Numbered from the stretch's first letter, positions 32,012 through 41,922 are shown. The stretch: 64,000 nucleotides of DNA from Elioraea tepidiphila DSM 17972 (GCF_000378465.1 NZ_KB899916.1:62001-126000); one strand, 5' to 3'. A program made the numbers and translations. Notes: generated from the sequence alone by a model not told the origin.

Positions 32012-33081
32012 GCCCCTTCGGCCATCAGCGCCGCCTGGTCCTCGGCGGTCAGCGCATCGATCAGCTCGTCGAGCTCGCCGGCGAGGATGCGGTCGATCTT
32101 GTGCAGCGTCAGCCCGATGCGGTGGTCGGTGACGCGGCCCTGCGGCACGTTGTAGGTGCGGATGCGCTCGGAGCGGTCGCCGGTGCCGACCTGGCTGCGG
32201 CGAAGATCGGAGCGCGCGGAGGCCTTCGCCTCGCGCTCGCGCTCGTAGAGCTTGGCGCGCAGGATCTTCATCGCACGCGCCCGGTTCTTGTGCTGGCTCT
32301 TCTCGTCCTGGCAGGCGACGACGATGCCGGTCGGCAGGTGGGTGATGCGCACCGCGCTCTCGGTCTTGTTCACGTGCTGGCCACCGGCGCCCGAGGCGCG
32401 GAACACGTCGATGCGCAGATCCGCGTCGTTCACCTGCACATCGACCTCCTCCGCCTCGGGCAGCACCGCGACGGTGGCGGTGGAGGTGTGGATGCGGCCC
32501 TGGCTCTCGGTCACCGGCACGCGCTGGACGCGGTGCACGCCGCTCTCGTATTTCAGCCGCGCGAACACGTCCGTGCCGGTGATCTCGGCCACCGCCTCGC
32601 GATAGCCGCCGAGATCGTTCTCGGAGACATCGAGGACCTCGAAGCGCCAGCCGCGGCTCTCGGCGTAGCGCCGGTACATCGCGAACAGGTCGGCGGCGAA
32701 CAGCGCCGCCTCGTCGCCGCCGGTGCCGGCGCGCACTTCGAGGATGGCGTTGCGGCGGTCGGCCTCGTCGCGCGGCAGGAGGGCGATCCGCACGGCGTGA
32801 TCGAGCGCGGCGACGCGCGCCGCCAGCGCCTCGGCCTCCTCCTCAGCCATCTTGCGCAGCTCGGGATCGGCGGACTCGTCCCTCGCCATGGCGCGGGCAT
32901 CCGCAAGCTCCCGCTCGGCGCGGCGGAGCGCCGCGACCTGGTCGGCCACCGCCTCGATCTCGGCGAGCTCGCGCGAGGCCGCGACATAGGCCGCGCCGTC
33001 GAGGCCCTCGGCGAGCTTCGCACGCAGTTCCTCGGCGCGCGACAGCACGCGGTCGAGCCGGAGGGCGAAGCTCTCGCTCAT
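32008..33081 (-). CDS. prfA: Peptide chain release factor 1
   Basis: The product has 357 residues, standard for RF1. [22 protein letters not shown] contains the GGQ tripeptide that triggers peptidyl-tRNA hydrolysis. The N-terminal coiled region and the codon-reading domain are complete; [25 protein letters not shown] is the conserved C-terminal region. The stop overlaps prmC by GTGA and the start overlaps the hisS stop by ATGA, so the three are co-translated. Confidence 0.96.
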   Translation of the reverse strand: MSESFALRLDRVLSRAEELRAKLAEGLDGAAYVAASRELAEIEAVADQVAALRRAERELADARAMARDESADPELRKMAEEEAEALAARVAALDHAVRIALLPRDEADRRNAILEVRAGTGGDEAALFAADLFAMYRRYAESRGWRFEVLDVSENDLGGYREAVAEITGTDVFARLKYESGVHRVQRVPVTESQGRIHTSTATVAVLPEAEEVDVQVNDADLRIDVFRASGAGGQHVNKTESAVRITHLPTGIVVACQDEKSQHKNRARAMKILRAKLYEREREAKASARSDLRRSQVGTGDRSERIRTYNVPQGRVTDHRIGLTLHKIDRILAGELDELIDALTAEDQAALMAEGA

Positions 33082-34316
33082 CGTCTGAGGCGGGCGGGAA
33101 GGTCGGCGATCGGCACCGCATGCTGCTCGCCGCTCGCGAGGTCCTTCACCTGCGCCACACCCGACGCAAGCTCGCTCTCGCCGAGGATGACAGCGGCCCG
33201 CGCGCCGATCCTGTTCGCCCGCTCCATCCGCCGCTTGAGATTGCCGCGGAACGCCATCTCGGCGCGGATGCCGGCGGCGCGGAGCGCGCAGAGGATGCCG
33301 ATCGCCGCGGTCTCGGCCGCCTCGCCGACGGGGATGACGGCGATGGGCGGTTCGGGCGGGGGCACGTCGCCGGCCAGCATGGCGAGGCGCTCGATGCCGG
33401 CCGCCCAGCCGACCGCGGGCGTGGGCGGGCCGCCCATCTCCTCGACCAGCCCGTCGTAGCGGCCGCCGGCCATCACCGTGCCCTGGGCGCCGAGCCGGTC
33501 GGTGACGAACTCGAAGGCGGTGTGGCTGTAGTAGTCGAGCCCGCGCACGATCCGCGGGTTCACGCGGAACGTCACGCCGAAGGCTCCAAGATGACGCTGC
33601 ACGGCGTCCCAGTGCGCGCGCGCCGTCCCGGTGAGATAGGGGAAGATGTCGGGCGCATCCGCGACGATGGCGCGGTCGGTCTCGTCCTTGCTGTCGAGCA
33701 CGCGCAGCGGGTTGCGGTGCAGGCGCGCGCGGCTGTCCTCGGAGAGCTGCCCCTCGTGGGCGGAGAGGAAGGCGATCAACGCGGCGCGATAGGCGGAGCG
33801 GCTTTCGCGGTCGCCGAGCGTATTGATCTCCAGCGTGGTGCCCTCGGCCACGCCCAGCGACTCCAGGATCGCCTGGCCGCAGGCGATGATCTCGGCGTCC
33901 GCGAGCGGCTCACCCGCGCCGACGGTCTCGATGCCGATCTGGTGGAACTGGCGGTAGCGGCCTTTCTGCGGCCGTTCGTAGCGGAACATCGGCCCCGCGT
34001 AGAACACCTTCTGCGGCAGCGATTGGGTCAGCCCGTTGGAGACGAGCGCCCGGCACACGCCGGCGGTGTTCTCGGGGCGGAGCGTGATGCTTTCGCCGCC
34101 GCGATCCTCGAAGGTGTACATCTCCTTGGTGACGACGTCGGAGGTGTCGCCGAGCGAGCGGGTGAAGACGCGGGTGTCCTCGATCACCGGCGTCTGCCAC
34201 TCCTCGAAGCCCCAGAGTTCGGCGATGCGGCGGGCGGTTTCGGCGACGTGGCGATGGCGGCGCATCTCCTCGCCGATGAGGTCGCGGGTGCCGCGGATGG
34301 GTTGCAGGGCGCTCAT
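33078..34316 (-). CDS. hisS: Histidyl-tRNA synthetase
   Basis: The start at 34316 ([21 protein letters not shown]) gives 412 residues. Class II motifs are visible: [14 protein letters not shown] and [21 protein letters not shown] (motif 2, ATP-binding Arg), and the HisRS-specific [13 protein letters not shown] (HisA/B histidine-binding box) and [28 protein letters not shown] (motif 3). The C-terminal anticodon-binding domain follows. It leads the hisS-prfA-prmC operon. Confidence 0.96.
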   Translation of the reverse strand: MSALQPIRGTRDLIGEEMRRHRHVAETARRIAELWGFEEWQTPVIEDTRVFTRSLGDTSDVVTKEMYTFEDRGGESITLRPENTAGVCRALVSNGLTQSLPQKVFYAGPMFRYERPQKGRYRQFHQIGIETVGAGEPLADAEIIACGQAILESLGVAEGTTLEINTLGDRESRSAYRAALIAFLSAHEGQLSEDSRARLHRNPLRVLDSKDETDRAIVADAPDIFPYLTGTARAHWDAVQRHLGAFGVTFRVNPRIVRGLDYYSHTAFEFVTDRLGAQGTVMAGGRYDGLVEEMGGPPTPAVGWAAGIERLAMLAGDVPPPEPPIAVIPVGEAAETAAIGILCALRAAGIRAEMAFRGNLKRRMERANRIGARAAVILGESELASGVAQVKDLASGEQHAVPIADLPARLRR

Positions 34317-34438
34317 GGCGCCCGGATGGGGCGAGGTCAAAGCCCGTGTCAAGGGAGAGGGGTTCGGAGAGCGGGGAGGGTCCGATTGCTTCGCTGGCCC
34401 GAGGGCCAGCTACGCCGGCCCTGTCCCCCGGGATTCCG

Positions 34439-35350
34439 TCAGGCCCTCACATCCATCGCCTGCCTCAGCCCGTCGGAGAGGAGGTTGAAGCAGATCGACG
34501 TGGCGAAGATGCAGGCGCCCGGCAGCATCGCCACGGTCGGGTTGACGTAGATCGCGGTGCGCAGCGTGTTCAGCATCAGGCCCCATTCGGGCTCGGGCGG
34601 GGTGACACCGAGGCCGAGGAACGACAACCCCGAGGCGAGGATCATCGACACCGAGATCAGGCTGGTGGCGTAGACGAAGATCGGCCCCAGCACGTTGCCG
34701 AGGATGTGCACGCGGATGATGGTCAGCGGCCCGGCCCCGGAGGCGCGCGCGGCCTCGACGAAATCGAGCCCCCGGACCCCGGTGGTCACGCTCTCGGCGA
34801 CGCGGATCACGGGCGGGATGAACACCAGCGTCAGCGACAGGATGGCGTTGATGGTGCCGGCGCCCAGCGCGCCGGAGATGGCGATCGCGAGCAGCACCGA
34901 GGGGAAGGCGTAGAACACGTCGGTGACGCGCATGATCAGCATGTTCACCGCGCCGCCGACATAGCCCGCGAGCACGCCGAACAGCGTGCCGATCAGGAAA
35001 GCGAGCACGACCGGGGTGATGCCCATGAACCAGGAGAGCCTGCCGCCATAGAGCAGGCGGGTCAGCATGTCGCGGCCGAGCTCGTCGGTGCCGAGCAGAT
35101 GGTTCGGCGTGCCGACCATGCGCAGCCGGCGCAGCATCGAGCCCTGGTAGGGGTCGTGCGGCGCGATCAGGTGGGCGAACACGATCGCGAGGAACATCGC
35201 GATCAGGATCAGCGCGCAGGCGATGGTGACCGGGTCGCGCCGCAGCCGCTTCCACACCCCGGCCCAGTAGCCCTGGCTCTTCTGCGCCGCCTCGCGCGCC
35301 TGGACCGCGAGCTCGGCGGCGGCAGCGGTGCGGGCGGTCCCGTCGGCCAT
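34439..35350 (-). CDS. Dipeptide/oligopeptide-type ABC transporter permease (DppC type)
   Basis: The product has 303 residues with an N-terminal cytoplasmic tail and about six membrane segments. GTDELGRDMLTRLLYGGRLSWFMG is the DppC/OppC signature, and the EAA loop reads RGLDFVEAARASGAGPLTIIRVHILGN. It forms the channel together with the DppB-type protein encoded three bases upstream. No ATPase gene follows; the next gene is hisS. Substrates may be peptides, nickel or opine-like compounds. Confidence 0.92.
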   Translation of the reverse strand: MADGTARTAAAAELAVQAREAAQKSQGYWAGVWKRLRRDPVTIACALILIAMFLAIVFAHLIAPHDPYQGSMLRRLRMVGTPNHLLGTDELGRDMLTRLLYGGRLSWFMGITPVVLAFLIGTLFGVLAGYVGGAVNMLIMRVTDVFYAFPSVLLAIAISGALGAGTINAILSLTLVFIPPVIRVAESVTTGVRGLDFVEAARASGAGPLTIIRVHILGNVLGPIFVYATSLISVSMILASGLSFLGLGVTPPEPEWGLMLNTLRTAIYVNPTVAMLPGACIFATSICFNLLSDGLRQAMDVRA

Positions 35351-35353
35351 CGC

Positions 35354-36307
35354 TCAGCCCCGCTTGATGCGCGGGTCGAGCGCGGTCTGCACCAGGTCGA
35401 CCAGCAGGTTCAGCGCGACGAAGAACATCGCCAGCACGAGGATGGTGGCCTGGAGCACGGGCAGGTCGCGCTGGAAGATCGCGTTGTTGAGCAAGAGGCC
35501 AGTCCCGGGCCAGGAGAACACCGTCTCGACCAGGATCGAGCCGCCCATCAGGTAGCCGAGCTGCAGCCCCATCACGGCGATCGTGTTGGGGGCGGCGTTC
35601 TTGACCACGTGCCAGAACACGCCCCGGCCGGTGAGCCCCTTGCCGCGCAGCGTCTGGATGAAGTCCTGGTTCAGGATCTCGGCGACGATGCCGCGCACGG
35701 TGCGCGTGACGATGCCCATCGGGATCACCGAAAGCGTGACGGCCGGCAGGATCAAATGCTGGATGTGCTCCCAGTCCCAGGACCAGTCGGCCGACCCGCC
35801 CGGCCCGGCGCCCATCGCCGGCAGCCAGGGGAGCTGGACCGAGAAGATCACCACCAGCACCATGCCGAGCCAGTAATGCGGCACCGACACGCCGGCGACA
35901 GCGAGGCTGACGGCGATCTTGTCGATGAAGGTCCCCTGGAAGCTGCCTGCGAGCGCGCCGAGGATGCTGCCGAGGACGAAGCCGATCAGCGCCGCCGTCA
36001 GGGCGAGACGGAGCGTGTTGCCAATCGCGACCGAAAGGTCGGACCAGACGGTGCGGCCGGTGGCCAGCGAGCTGCCGAAATCGCCGACCGAGACCTTGGC
36101 CAGCCAGATGCCGAACTGGATCGGCAGCGGCTGATCCAGCCCGTAGTCGCGGCGGATCTGCTCGACCAGTTCGAGCGGCGCGTCGGCCGGCACGATCGCG
36201 TTGATGGGATCGCCCGGCGCGATGTGCACCAGCATGAAGCAAACGAGCCCGACCGAGAGCGCGATCGGGATCGCATAGATGAAGCGGCGGATCAGGTAGA
36301 ACAGCAT
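35354..36307 (-). CDS. Dipeptide/oligopeptide-type ABC transporter permease (DppB type)
   Basis: The product has 317 residues. The opening MLFYLIRRFIYAIPIALSVGLVCFMLVHIAPGDP is the DppB N-terminal helix with the PGDP box, and RRDYGLDQPLPIQFGIWLAKVSVGDFGSSLATGRTVW is family-typical. The EAA loop region appears as MGIVTRTVRGIVAEILNQDFIQTLRGKGL. It pairs with the DppC-type permease downstream and receives cargo from the binding protein encoded upstream. Confidence 0.92.
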   Translation of the reverse strand: MLFYLIRRFIYAIPIALSVGLVCFMLVHIAPGDPINAIVPADAPLELVEQIRRDYGLDQPLPIQFGIWLAKVSVGDFGSSLATGRTVWSDLSVAIGNTLRLALTAALIGFVLGSILGALAGSFQGTFIDKIAVSLAVAGVSVPHYWLGMVLVVIFSVQLPWLPAMGAGPGGSADWSWDWEHIQHLILPAVTLSVIPMGIVTRTVRGIVAEILNQDFIQTLRGKGLTGRGVFWHVVKNAAPNTIAVMGLQLGYLMGGSILVETVFSWPGTGLLLNNAIFQRDLPVLQATILVLAMFFVALNLLVDLVQTALDPRIKRG

Positions 36308-36350
36308 CGCCGATGCGGGGCGGCGCGGAAGACCCGCGCCGCCCGCCTGC

Positions 36351-37967
36351 TCACTGGATGTAGGGCAGGGTCAGATCGACGAACCACGACTGCGGCTGGA
36401 CGAAGCCGCGCACGCGGGGTGACATCGCCCGCGGCGAGACGTCGTGCGCGATCCAGATGAATAGCGCCTCGTCCACGCCGGCCGCATGCAGCTTCGCGAG
36501 CGCGGCATCACGCGCCGTGGCGTCGAAGCTGGTGCGCGCCTCGGCGACCATGGCGTCGAAGCGCGGATCGCTGAAATGGCCCCAGTTGTTGGAGACTGGC
36601 GGGGCCATCTTGCTGTCCCAGAACCGCACCATGGCAAAGAACGGGTCCATCGCGGCGAAGGAGACGTTGATCGCATGCGCGCCGCGCGCCGAGGCGTCCT
36701 TGCAGCCGCGGCGCCAGTTGGTGAACAGCGCGTTCCACTCGATCACATCGAACTCGACGTTGACACCGATCTCGCGCAGGTTCTGCTGCACGTACTCGTT
36801 CATCGGCAGAGGCTGCATCTGCCCGGATCCCGAGGCCGAGATCTGCACCTTGAGCGTCAGCGGCCGTTGCGGGCCGTAACCGGCTTCCGCGAGTAGGCGC
36901 CTGGCCGCCTCCGGGTCGTGCTTGATCTGGAACGAGGGGTTGCCCCACCAGGGATGGCCCGGCTGCACGGTGCCGACCGCGGGGACCATCAGTCCGCCGA
37001 GCAGCGTCTTCAGCCCCTCGCGGTCGATGCCCAGGTTGATCGCCTTGCGGATGCGCACATCCGCGAGGGGGCTGCCGTCGACGAAGCAGGGCTGCCACGG
37101 CCAGACATGGGGTTGCGTGTTGCTCTCGATGCGCATGCCGCGCGCGCGGAGCTGCGGGATCGCGTCGGGCGCGGGCGCCTCGATCCAGTCGACCTGGCCC
37201 GAGAGCAGGGCTGCGGTGCGGGCGTTCGCCTCCGGGATCGGCAGCAGCACGATCCGCTCGGCCTTGGCCTTGGTGCCCCAGTAGGCATCGTTGCGCACAT
37301 ACTCGGCGCGCTCGCGCGGCACGAAGCGCGCCATGCGGAACGGCCCGGTGCCGGACGGATCGGCGGCGAAGGCGTTCCATGCCGCCTCCGCGGAGGCGGC
37401 TGTCGCGCGCTTGCGCTCCCAGTGCGTCGGGCTCGCCATGAACAGGTTGGTCAGGTTGATCGGCAGGAGCGAGTCCGGCTCGGAGGTGTAGAGCGCGACG
37501 GTGTAGTCGTCGATCTTCTCGGCGCGGCGCAGGGTGGGCATGCGCGTTGCGGTGACGCCGACCTGGCGCGGGTCGAAATGCGGCGCCTCGCGATCGAGCA
37601 CCTTGCGCACGTTCCATACGACCGCGTCGGCGTTGAAGTCCGAGCCGTCATGGAACTTCACGCCCTGGCGCAGCCGGAAGACCCACTTGGTCTTGTCGTT
37701 CGCATCGACCGCCCACTCGGTCGCGAGCGAGGGCACGAGCGGCGTGGCCCGGTCGCCGCGGGTCAGGTCCCACGCGGTCAGGCTGTCGTAGAGCGGGATG
37801 CCGGTGAAGCGGTTGCCCTCGAAACCCTGGTCGGGCTGGCCGTGGGTCAGCGGGATGTCGGCCGCCGTCATGCCGATGCGGATCGTGCCCTGGGCCGACG
37901 CGTCGAGCGCGTATCCGGCGGGCAGCGCCGCACAGGCGGCGGCGAGCAGCAGGCGTCGCAGTGTCAT
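36351..37967 (-). CDS. ABC transporter substrate-binding protein, family 5
   Basis: The start at 37967 (MTLRRLLLAAACAALPAGYALDASAQ) gives a signal peptide and 538 residues. TIRIGMTAADIPLTHGQPDQG, then WVFRLRQGVKFHDGSDFNADAVVWNVRKVLD is the family 5 (DppA/OppA/NikA) signature, and GTGPFRMARFVPRERAEYVRNDAYWG and VRIRKAINLGIDREGL are also typical. It catches a peptide-like ligand in the periplasm for the two permeases downstream. A racemase gene is divergent from it, which might hint at D-amino-acid or hydantoin-type ligands. Confidence 0.92.
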   Translation of the reverse strand: MTLRRLLLAAACAALPAGYALDASAQGTIRIGMTAADIPLTHGQPDQGFEGNRFTGIPLYDSLTAWDLTRGDRATPLVPSLATEWAVDANDKTKWVFRLRQGVKFHDGSDFNADAVVWNVRKVLDREAPHFDPRQVGVTATRMPTLRRAEKIDDYTVALYTSEPDSLLPINLTNLFMASPTHWERKRATAASAEAAWNAFAADPSGTGPFRMARFVPRERAEYVRNDAYWGTKAKAERIVLLPIPEANARTAALLSGQVDWIEAPAPDAIPQLRARGMRIESNTQPHVWPWQPCFVDGSPLADVRIRKAINLGIDREGLKTLLGGLMVPAVGTVQPGHPWWGNPSFQIKHDPEAARRLLAEAGYGPQRPLTLKVQISASGSGQMQPLPMNEYVQQNLREIGVNVEFDVIEWNALFTNWRRGCKDASARGAHAINVSFAAMDPFFAMVRFWDSKMAPPVSNNWGHFSDPRFDAMVAEARTSFDATARDAALAKLHAAGVDEALFIWIAHDVSPRAMSPRVRGFVQPQSWFVDLTLPYIQ

Positions 37968-38138
37968 TGCACCCTCGTCCCCGTTTGGTTGAGCCTCTGG
38001 ATCGGAGCGTCCCAGGATGCGGGGGCATTTGGCAAGCCCCATGCCACACGCGCGGCCCCTTGCCGCCGGGCAAGCTCCGGGGCTTTGCTGCGGCACTGCA
38101 CACGGCGTGGGCACCCTGCCCCGCAAACCGGCGGAGCG

Positions 38139-38909
38139 ATGATGCGGCTGCTGTTGATCAACGGCAACACGGACCCGGCGATGACGGCGCGGATGGTGAC
38201 GCTGGCGCAGGGCGCCGCGGGCGCCGGCGTGGGCATCGTCGGCGCGACAGCGCGGTTCGGCGCGCGCTACATCTCGACCCGCAGCGCGGCCGCGATCGCC
38301 GGCCACGCGGTGCTGGACGCACTCGCCCACGCACTCGCCGAAGGTACGCATCCTGACGCCGTGCTGCTCGCCTGCTTCGGCGACCCCGGCATCGCGGCGC
38401 TGCGCGAGCTCTCGCCCGTGCCGGTGGTCGGGATGGCCGAGGCGTCGATCCTCACCGCGGCAACCGTTGCCGGACGGATCGCGCTGCTGACGGGCGGGGC
38501 GCGCTGGGTGCCGATGCTGACGGAGTACGTCGCCGCCCTCGGTTTCGGGAAGCGCGTTGTCGTACGCGGGATCGCACTGACCGGGGACGCCATCGCCGCC
38601 GATCCCGATGCCGCGCTGCCGGCCCTTGCGGCCGAGGCGCGGGCGGCGGTCGAGCGGGACGGCGCGGAGGCCGTGGTGCTGGGTGGGGCAGGGCTTGCGG
38701 GTCTGTCCGTGCGCATCGCCGATGCCGTACCCGTGCCGCTGCTCGACAGCCTGACCTGCATGGTGCGCTGGGCGATCGCGCTTGCCCCCGCGGCAGCACC
38801 GAAACCGAGCGCCGGCAGCTATGCTGCGCCACCCCCCGTGCCGGTGGACGGGCTGTCGGCTCCCCTGACCGGGCTGCTCGCGCCGGCGACGACATCGGCC
38901 GGCGCCTGA
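38139..38909 (+). CDS. Aspartate/glutamate/hydantoin racemase family protein
   Basis: The product has 256 residues. MMRLLLINGNTDPAMTARMVTLA matches the hydantoin racemase start. The two catalytic Cys positions are VLLACFGDPGIAAL (Cys present) and LLDSLTCMVRWAIAL (Cys present), with VVLGGAGLAGL near the second. It should racemise an amino-acid-like compound by two-base catalysis. The last ~30 residues (Ser/Pro/Ala-rich) lie in a stretch that also encodes the end of mnhG on the other strand. The binding-protein gene of a peptide ABC system is divergent. Confidence 0.85.
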   Translation: MMRLLLINGNTDPAMTARMVTLAQGAAGAGVGIVGATARFGARYISTRSAAAIAGHAVLDALAHALAEGTHPDAVLLACFGDPGIAALRELSPVPVVGMAEASILTAATVAGRIALLTGGARWVPMLTEYVAALGFGKRVVVRGIALTGDAIAADPDAALPALAAEARAAVERDGAEAVVLGGAGLAGLSVRIADAVPVPLLDSLTCMVRWAIALAPAAAPKPSAGSYAAPPPVPVDGLSAPLTGLLAPATTSAGA

Positions 38910-39262
38910 CAGACGCGCGCGTTGAGGTCGTAGCGGCCCTCGAGGTCGTCGCGCACCTGGCTCGGGTCACGCGGCACGCCGAGCAGATAGGTGGCGCGCG
39001 CGATCAGGTGCGAGGCGATCGGTGTGGTGAACAGCAGGAACGCCACTCCGGCAAGCGCGCGCACCACGACATCGAACTCGCCGACGCCGATCGCGACCGC
39101 GAAGAACAGCAGGCCTCCCCCGAGCGTGCCGGACTTGGACGAGGCGTGCATGCGCATGAGCGCATCGGGCAGGCGCCAGATGCCGATCGCAGCGATCAGC
39201 GCGAAGCCCGACCCCGCGAGCACCAGCACGATCAGGACGAGCTGGGTCACGACCTCAATCAT
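38819..39262 (-). CDS. mnhG: Na+/H+ antiporter subunit G
   Basis: The start at 39262 (MIEVVTQLVLIVLVLAGSG) overlaps the mnhF end by eight bases. The product has 147 residues, with three membrane segments and the PhaG/MnhG block GIWRLPDALMRMHASSKSGTLGGGLLFFAVAIG and LAGVAFLLFTTPIASHLIARATYLLG. The tail after ~residue 105 is longer than usual and its coding DNA overlaps the convergent racemase gene by 91 bases. It is the last gene of mnhABCDEFG. Confidence 0.9.
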   Translation of the reverse strand: MIEVVTQLVLIVLVLAGSGFALIAAIGIWRLPDALMRMHASSKSGTLGGGLLFFAVAIGVGEFDVVVRALAGVAFLLFTTPIASHLIARATYLLGVPRDPSQVRDDLEGRYDLNARVCQAPADVVAGASSPVRGADSPSTGTGGGAA

Positions 39263-39575
39263 CGGCGTGGTCCAGCGGCGGCGGGTCAGCCTGGCGGGCG
39301 CGGCGGAACGCGACCCACTCGACATAGCGGGCGAAGGCGACGGTGGAGAGGAACGAGATGAGCGCCATCACCAGCGCGACATCGACATAGCTCGACGAGC
39401 CCGAGACCAGCGCGAACAGGAGTGCGGCACAGATCGCGGTCAGCGCCAGCATGTCGAGCGCGACGATCCGGTCGGGCAAATGCGGGCCGACGACAAGGCG
39501 CGCAAGCCCGAGCGCGAAGGAGATCGCGAGCATGCCCCAGCCGATCCAGATCGCGATGGCGAGCGCCGCACTCAT
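39255..39575 (-). CDS. mnhF: Na+/H+ antiporter subunit F
   Basis: The product has 106 residues and three membrane segments. LVVGPHLPDRIVALDMLALTAICAALLF is the conserved MnhF/PhaF core, where the Asp in PDRIVALD is characteristic. It overlaps mnhE by four bases (ATGA). It is a small membrane part of the multi-subunit Mrp cation/proton antiporter. Confidence 0.93.
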   Translation of the reverse strand: MSAALAIAIWIGWGMLAISFALGLARLVVGPHLPDRIVALDMLALTAICAALLFALVSGSSSYVDVALVMALISFLSTVAFARYVEWVAFRRARQADPPPLDHADD

Positions 39576-40063
39576 CGCAGGAACTCCAACAGGCCGCGCT
39601 CGAAATTCTCCTTGATGTCGTGCAGCACCGCGTCCGGATCGTCCAGGAACATCGCGTGCACGTAGAGGGTGGAGCGATCCTCGGAGACGTCGAGCGACAG
39701 CGTTCCGGGGGTGAGCGTGATCAGGATCGCGAGCGCGGCGATCTCGACATCGCGTTCCGCCTGCAGCGGCACCGCGATCACCCCGGGCTGCGCGGTGATA
39801 CGCGGGCTCAGCACCTGGCGCGCGATCAGGATCGAGGATTGCAGCAGCGCGTTGGCGTAGAAGCCGAAGAAGCTCACGAAGGCGATCGTCTTGCGGAAGT
39901 ACTGCGGTTCAGGGCCGTCCCAGACGCGGCGCGTGAGGTAGAGCACGCCGAACCCCGCGAGGAAGCCGGTCAACAGCGTCCAGGGCGCGAAGCTGCCGAA
40001 GGCGCCGCACCAGGCGAGCATCAGCATCAGGTTGATCGCGAACATGCTGGCGGGGCGCTTCAC
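39572..40063 (-). CDS. mnhE: Na+/H+ antiporter subunit E
   Basis: The start is GTG at 40063, sharing bases with the mnhD stop (GTGA). The product has 163 residues: two N-terminal membrane segments, then the soluble part with IAVPLQAERDVEIAALAILITLTPGTLSLDVSEDRSTLYVHAMFLDDPD, the MnhE signature (ITLTPGTLSLD). It is part of the Mrp complex. Confidence 0.93.
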   Translation of the reverse strand: MKRPASMFAINLMLMLAWCGAFGSFAPWTLLTGFLAGFGVLYLTRRVWDGPEPQYFRKTIAFVSFFGFYANALLQSSILIARQVLSPRITAQPGVIAVPLQAERDVEIAALAILITLTPGTLSLDVSEDRSTLYVHAMFLDDPDAVLHDIKENFERGLLEFLR

Positions 40064-41559
40064 GGCAGCCCCCCCAGCACCGCGGCCGCGTAGACGGTCG
40101 GATCGAGCATCTCGGCGGCGGCACGCTCGGCGACGATCCAGAACGGCTGGGCGAACAGGCCGATCACGATGGTCATCGCCGCGAGCGTCACGATCGGCGC
40201 CAGCATCGCCGCCGGGGCGGCTGCGAGCGGCGCGGCCGCCTCCCCGCCCTCGGGGTGCGGCTTCCAGAACGCCTCGCCCCAGATCTTGGTCATCGAGTAG
40301 ATGGTGAGCAGCCCGGTGACGAGCGCGGCGGCCGCGATCCACCACTCGCGACCCTCCAGCGCCGCGCGTACCAGGATCAGCTTGGCCCAGAACCCCGAGA
40401 GCGGCGGGAAGCCGGCGAGGCTGAAGGCGGGGATGAAGAACAGCACCCCGAGCAGCGGGGCGGACTGGTAGAGCCCGCCGATCTTCTTCAGCTCCATCGA
40501 GCCGGTGAGCCGCGCGGCCACCCCGGCGATCAGGAACAGGTTCGCCTTCACGATGATGTGGTGGACGAGATAGAACACCGAGCCCACGATCGCGAGCGGC
40601 GTGTAGAGGGCGAGCCCCATCACCATGTAACCGATCTGGCTGATGATGTGCCACGAGAGGATGCGCCGCATCTCGCTCTGCGCCGCCGCCCCGAGCACGC
40701 CGGTGATCATGGTCAGGCCCGAGACCCAGAGCAGGATCTCGTGCGTCCAGCCGACATCGTGCGTGAACAGCAGCGTGAAGGCGCGCATCAGCGCATAGAC
40801 GCCGACCTTGGTGAGCAGGCCCGCGAACACCGCCGAGACCGAGACAAGCGGCGTATGGTAGGCGGCCGGCAGCCAGAAGAACAGCGGGAACACGGCGGCC
40901 TTCATGCCGAACGCCGCCATCAGCAGCATCGCCGACGCGGTCAGCACGCCGGTATTGCCCACGTTCGGGATCGTGCGCGAGAGATCGGCGTAGTTGAGCG
41001 TCCCTGTCATGCCGTAAATGAGGCCGACCGCGAGCAGGAACAGCAGCGTCGCCACGAGGTTGAGCGCGACGTATTTCACCGCGCCATCGGTCTGCGCCTT
41101 GGTGCCGCCGATCGTCATCAGCCCGAACGAGGCGATCAGCATCACCTCGAACCAGACATAGAGGTTGAACAGGTCCCCGGTGATGAACGCACCGCACACG
41201 CCGAGCAGCAGCACGTGGCTCAGCGGATGGAACCAGGCGCGGCGGTGGCGCTCCTCGATCTCGGGGATCGCGAAGATCAGGCAGGCCGCGCCGGTGATCG
41301 CGGCGATCAGCGTCATCACCGCGCCGAAGGTGTCGACCGCCAGCGTGATCCCGAACGGCGCGTCCCAGTTGCTCGACTGCACGACGATCATGCCGCCGCG
41401 CCAGACCGCGTCCATCAGCGCGATCGACGCCGCGAGCAGCGCGAAGGCGCCGGCGAGAGACAGGGCGCGCTGGGTGCGCGGCATCGCATGGGCGAGCGTG
41501 GTGGCCGCCGCGGTGGTCATCGCGACGATCAGCGGGGCTGCGGCGTACCAGCCGCTCAC
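40060..41559 (-). CDS. mnhD: Na+/H+ antiporter subunit D (NuoN/NuoM-like)
   Basis: The product has 499 residues and is a proton-translocating membrane protein of the complex I antiporter family. The start is GTG at 41559, overlapping the mnhC stop as GTGA. TGDLFNLYVWFEVMLIASFGLMTIGG contains the conserved Glu in the fifth helix, and AAFGMKAAVFPLFFWLPAAYHTPLVSVSAVFAGLLTKVGVYAL holds the Lys residues of the proton channel. It is one of the two large ion-pumping subunits together with MnhA. Confidence 0.94.
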   Translation of the reverse strand: MSGWYAAAPLIVAMTTAAATTLAHAMPRTQRALSLAGAFALLAASIALMDAVWRGGMIVVQSSNWDAPFGITLAVDTFGAVMTLIAAITGAACLIFAIPEIEERHRRAWFHPLSHVLLLGVCGAFITGDLFNLYVWFEVMLIASFGLMTIGGTKAQTDGAVKYVALNLVATLLFLLAVGLIYGMTGTLNYADLSRTIPNVGNTGVLTASAMLLMAAFGMKAAVFPLFFWLPAAYHTPLVSVSAVFAGLLTKVGVYALMRAFTLLFTHDVGWTHEILLWVSGLTMITGVLGAAAQSEMRRILSWHIISQIGYMVMGLALYTPLAIVGSVFYLVHHIIVKANLFLIAGVAARLTGSMELKKIGGLYQSAPLLGVLFFIPAFSLAGFPPLSGFWAKLILVRAALEGREWWIAAAALVTGLLTIYSMTKIWGEAFWKPHPEGGEAAAPLAAAPAAMLAPIVTLAAMTIVIGLFAQPFWIVAERAAAEMLDPTVYAAAVLGGLP

Positions 41560-41921
41560 GGCTTCACCTCCCCGGGCGGCTCGGCCTCGCGCATCTCGTC
41601 GGTGCGGATGGTGCCGAGCCGGACATAGGCCTGCCAGGCGAGCACGAGCGCGAAGGCCAGCAGGCCGAAGCCGATCACGATCGCGGTCAGGACCAGCGCC
41701 TGCGGCAGCGGGTTGGCGAAGGCCCCCTCGATCGCCTCGGCATCCAGCGGCACCAGCGGCGGAACATCGCGGGTCAGGCGGCCTGCCGTGAAGATCAGCA
41801 GGTTCACCGCATTGCCGAGCACCGCGAAGCCGAGCAGCAGCCGGATCAGGTTGCGCGACAGCATCAGCCAGGTCGCAACCCCGGTGAGCAGCCCGATCAG
41901 GAGCGCGAGCGGCACCTCCAT
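41556..41921 (-). CDS. mnhC: Na+/H+ antiporter subunit C (NuoK-like)
   Basis: The product has 121 residues and three membrane segments. LSRNLIRLLLGFAVLGNAVNLLIF corresponds to the NuoK-like helix with its GNAVNL block, and PLPQALVLTAIVIGFGLLAFALVL to the last helix. It lies one base from mnhB and overlaps mnhD. Confidence 0.93.
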   Translation of the reverse strand: MEVPLALLIGLLTGVATWLMLSRNLIRLLLGFAVLGNAVNLLIFTAGRLTRDVPPLVPLDAEAIEGAFANPLPQALVLTAIVIGFGLLAFALVLAWQAYVRLGTIRTDEMREAEPPGEVKP

Positions 41922-41922
41922 C

